From NCBI GenBank assembly GCA_029706075.1, contig JAINUG010000391.1, positions 391,501-455,500 of the forward strand: a stretch of DNA of 64,000 nucleotides. Reading direction: 5' to 3'. This document shows, in pieces, positions 61,260 through 64,000 of this stretch. Positions within the stretch are counted from its first letter, which is position 1, and every line of letters starts with the position of its first letter. This stretch comes from Aldrovandia affinis. Lineage: Eukaryota; Chordata; Actinopteri; Notacanthiformes; Halosauridae. The notes under the pieces were generated by a model that had not been told where the DNA came from, made no database searches, and saw nothing but the letters and a program-made list of their open reading frames with translations. Made by a program: the position numbers and the translations under genes.

Positions 61260-62204
61260 ACCTTCATCGCAGACTTCTGCTGACAATTGGCAAGATTGCA
61301 CACATTGATCGCACATAAAGACTACAATTTCTTGAGATGGCAGGATGAAGAAACACAGGGCCAAGTTACAAATGTAGGTGAATATGGGAAGCATATTTGG
61401 AGCAGTGCTTGTTTCGTTTTTGATAAATATATTGATGAAAGTTTTGTTGTAACTTGGCATTACATTTTGATATCAATAATTTGGTATTCAGAGCGAATTT
61501 AGGAATGATATTTTATAGATGAACAGAGGCTATAGAATTTGCGAGTAATTTGGCTTTTTTACGTTGAAAGCATTTTTGTTGAGATATCACATCTTTATGT
61601 CACATTTTCACAATTGAAAGCAGTAGCTTGCTTACAAATCAATCAGTATGATTACATGTGGGTGGGTGCAGCGTCAACTGCTGACTAGTCTACTACACTG
61701 CAATATGCACCTCATTTGTGGTAATTGAATGATTAATTGAGATTGTAATGTGTTGATTGCTGTACAAGTAGCTTCAGAAAGTCCTCCATCAACCTCTTGG
61801 TGTTGGAGGATGAAACTGCAGGTTCCTGACAGAGGTGGTGAAAAACGCACGCCTCAGGTAGATACACTTCAGTTAGTTATTTAGCTATAAACGAAAACGC
61901 AGTTTACACCCGGGTGTCTGAATAAAGCAGGGCTTACCTACTCACCCTGGCTATCAAAAGCATGAAAATATATGATGCAAGGTTTACACATGCAATGACA
62001 CAAAATCATTTTAGAAATATATTTTTGTTGGACGCATAAATTAAACTTAATTAAGTTACATCTCTATAATAATGTGTATTTTAATCTCCTGGTGTTGAGT
62101 TATTAAGCGAGCCATTGCGTTTTTGAACTCTGAAATAGGGTTGCGTGGGGACATCCTTTTCAGCCTGGCCAGATCTGTTAAATCTGGCCCTACCCGGCCC
62201 TACC
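61260..62204. other. Upstream flank beyond the duplication
   Basis: AT-rich sequence with no gene or repeat that I recognise. Confidence 0.6.
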
Positions 62205-63470
62205 CGCAGGGCCGGCTCAAGGCACAGGCAATACAGGCAGCTGCCTGGGGCGCCATGTCAGCTAGGGGCGCCAGGTCGCCCTCACCAAAAAAATAAATGT
62301 AAAAAAATTGCTGGTGGCTGGTGGGTGCCCTCTCCTTTCCTCCCAATGAACAAATAAACAAAAATAAATCCACTTTGCACCCCTGTTCTGTTCCTCACCC
62401 CATTTTTCATCTGGCCTGAACTTTGACAGAGATGCTGTTACTGAGGTGGGGGATATGATGCCTGGCTGCTTGCTGAAAGTGGGGGTTACGTGCGCGTATC
62501 ACGTCTCGTGTTCGTGTTCCCCGTAATTAGGTGTTTTAGTTTATTCCATGTTTTCCTGGTTGTCCGGTCCGTGTTTTCACTTTCACTTTCCCGTTTCCAG
62601 TCTTGTCATTGTATTATCGTTTTCACCTGTACCTCATGTGTCTGATTGCAGTTCGCTGCATTCGTGTTAATTCCTGATTGTTTCTTGTTATGTCTGATGT
62701 ATTTAGCTGTGTGTTTTCCCATGTTCGTTACCAGATTGTCTCGTCATTGTATTATCGTTTTCACCTGTTCCTCTTGTGTCTGATTGCAGTCTCCGGTGAC
62801 AGCTGCATTCATGTTAATTCCTGATTGTTTCTCGTTATGTCTAAATGTATATAAGCTGTGCATTTTCCCATGTTCATTGCCAGATTGTCTTGTGCTTTGC
62901 TTATGCCTACACAACTTTCCAGCGGTGCGCTTCCGTGTTCAGTCCTGTCCCCGATCCACCTGTTCGTGTTCCTCGTGGTTCCTCGTGGTTCCTCGTGGTT
63001 CCTCGTGGTTCCTGCCCTGCCCTGCCCTGCTCCTGCTCCTCTGTGTTCCCCGGACTGATTCCCTGTTATCGACCTCCGCCTGCCCATTGACCACGTCTTG
63101 CCTGCCTCTGACACACCTGAAGCTTGGAACGAACTTTGCCTGTCCCCGACCACTCTTTGGATTCCTGTATTGCCCTGATTGCTCCCATATGAACTTTGCC
63201 TGTCTTTGCAATAAAGAACATTATTGCATTCTTGGGGTCCGCGCCTGGTTTTCCTCCTCCGTTCCTGACACTGTGCCCTCTCGGATCAAACGCAGGTGAC
63301 TGGCTCAGAGAGGCACGCACTACTGATGCAGTCAGACAGAGAGCCAACATCAGCGCGACAAGATAGATATCACATCGATGACACATTTCATATTTGCACA
63401 ATGGCTTTGAAAAGGCACAAGCCTTCAGGTGCGCTGGGGAGAAAACGGAGGAAGTAGGAGGAGGAAAAGA
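62205..63470 (+). mobile_element. hAT-like transposon remnant interrupted by the LTR segment
   Basis: The left edge, CAGGGCCGGCTCAAGGCA, then CTGCCTGGGGCGCC, resembles hAT termini. A frame at 63401 (MALKRHKPSGALGRKRRK, then a stop) resembles the basic N-terminus of ZMYM1-like hAT transposases. The 3' end is not identified. Assigned by memory of motifs only. Confidence 0.4.
62475..63270 (+). mobile_element. LTR-like segment with internal tandem repeats
   Basis: Ends GCAATAAAGAACATT, then CCGTTCCTGACA, like the polyadenylation region and 3' edge of a fish Ty3-type LTR. A block starting TTGTATTATCGTTTTCACCTG occurs twice (about 62607 and 62748). CCTCGTGGTT is repeated four times at about 62971-63010, followed by a short TGCCC run. 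The left boundary near GGGGGTTACGTGCG is uncertain. Confidence 0.5.
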
Positions 63471-63875
63471 GAGCTCAATTAAGAGGTAGGCTATGTCATC
63501 AAAATGACGTTTTGTTGTGTTTCTGTGTTATTGTAGGAGGCTAGGGAGCTAACTAGCTAAGTAATAAACAAGCTAATGCTAGCTAGATAATGCGATGCTA
63601 AGAGCTACTGCTAGACTCATACAAATTGAAGGATGAATGCATGCTGATGCTGAGTTACCCTCACGTTTTGGCTTGAAGCTTATTAGTACCCACCTGTAGT
63701 TATTACCAAAACTAGGCTACTACACCTGAATTGCAGAGTTGCAAAACCCTCATGCTTGCCTTGAGTCTCAAGCTTTATTATTAGGCTACCAATATCAGTA
63801 GTAGGCTACAACATTATATCAGTGATAATGTGGCTAGCTATCCATAAAAAATCTATTTAAGCTGTGTGTCCTACA

Positions 63876-64000
63876 GCCCGTGTCCGCGTGGGTTTCCTCC
63901 GGGTACTCGGTTTCCTCCCACAGTCCAAAGACATGCACGTTAGGCTAATTGGAGAGTCTAAATTGCCCGTAGGTATGAGTGTGTGAGTGAATGGTGTGTG
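63876..64000 (+). repeat. SINE of the 41915 family, cut by the window end
   Basis: Matches the body of 41915-42280 in sense orientation: TGTCCGCGTGGGTTTCCTCC, then GACATGCACGTTAGGC. It lacks the tRNA-like head and continues beyond the window. Confidence 0.85.

Overview
This window is eukaryotic, almost certainly from a ray-finned (probably teleost) fish. The evidence is one vertebrate-type gene split by long introns, tRNA-derived SINEs with an L2-type 3' tail, several Tc1/mariner remnants, L2 and other non-LTR fragments, solo LTRs, a DIRS-like fragment, a hAT MITE and abundant (CA/TG)n microsatellites. No bacterial features such as operons or ribosome binding sites were seen. Nearly all short open frames are chance or repeat-derived.

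The one host gene I can support lies on the minus strand and spans most of the window. It is calcium/calmodulin-dependent protein kinase type 1 (CAMK1, alpha type). Eleven coding exons were found and joined by hand: 52006-51921, 22329-22198, 18343-18269, 15000-14862, 13355-13229, 8562-8487, 7065-6953, 5691-5613, 4279-4192, 3814-3658 and 3568-3465. All junctions are GT-AG and all phases agree. The joined frame is 1,176 bases, or 391 residues plus a stop. It has a complete kinase domain, the activation-loop threonine, the autoinhibitory and calmodulin-binding helix, and a fish-type tail with eight glutamates and a cysteine cluster. A candidate non-coding first exon and promoter with a perfect CRE lies near 58 kb. 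It is inside a 1.77 kb unit present twice in tandem (57718-61259).

Layout from left to right. 1-3464 is the 3' flank. 3465-8562 holds exons 11 to 6, with a solo LTR and a SINE in intron 7 and a 1 kb TAG-triplet higher-order repeat in intron 6. 8859-12478 is a DNA transposon with about 250-base terminal inverted repeats and a decayed minus-strand gene encoding an XPG/FEN-like nuclease domain, in intron 5. 13229-22329 holds exons 5 to 2 and scattered SINEs. 22330-51920 is a 29.6 kb intron packed with repeats. 51921-52035 is the exon with the start codon. 52036-57989 is the probable first intron. 57718-61259 is the tandem duplication. 61260-64000 holds hAT-like, LTR-like and SINE remnants.

The most unusual items are the nuclease-bearing transposon, the duplicated first exon/promoter (which could be an assembly artefact), the triplet higher-order repeat beside exon 6, and a SINE ending 12 bases from a splice donor. 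Splice sites and repeat ends were assigned by eye. No alignment or database search was run, so family names rest on remembered motifs.
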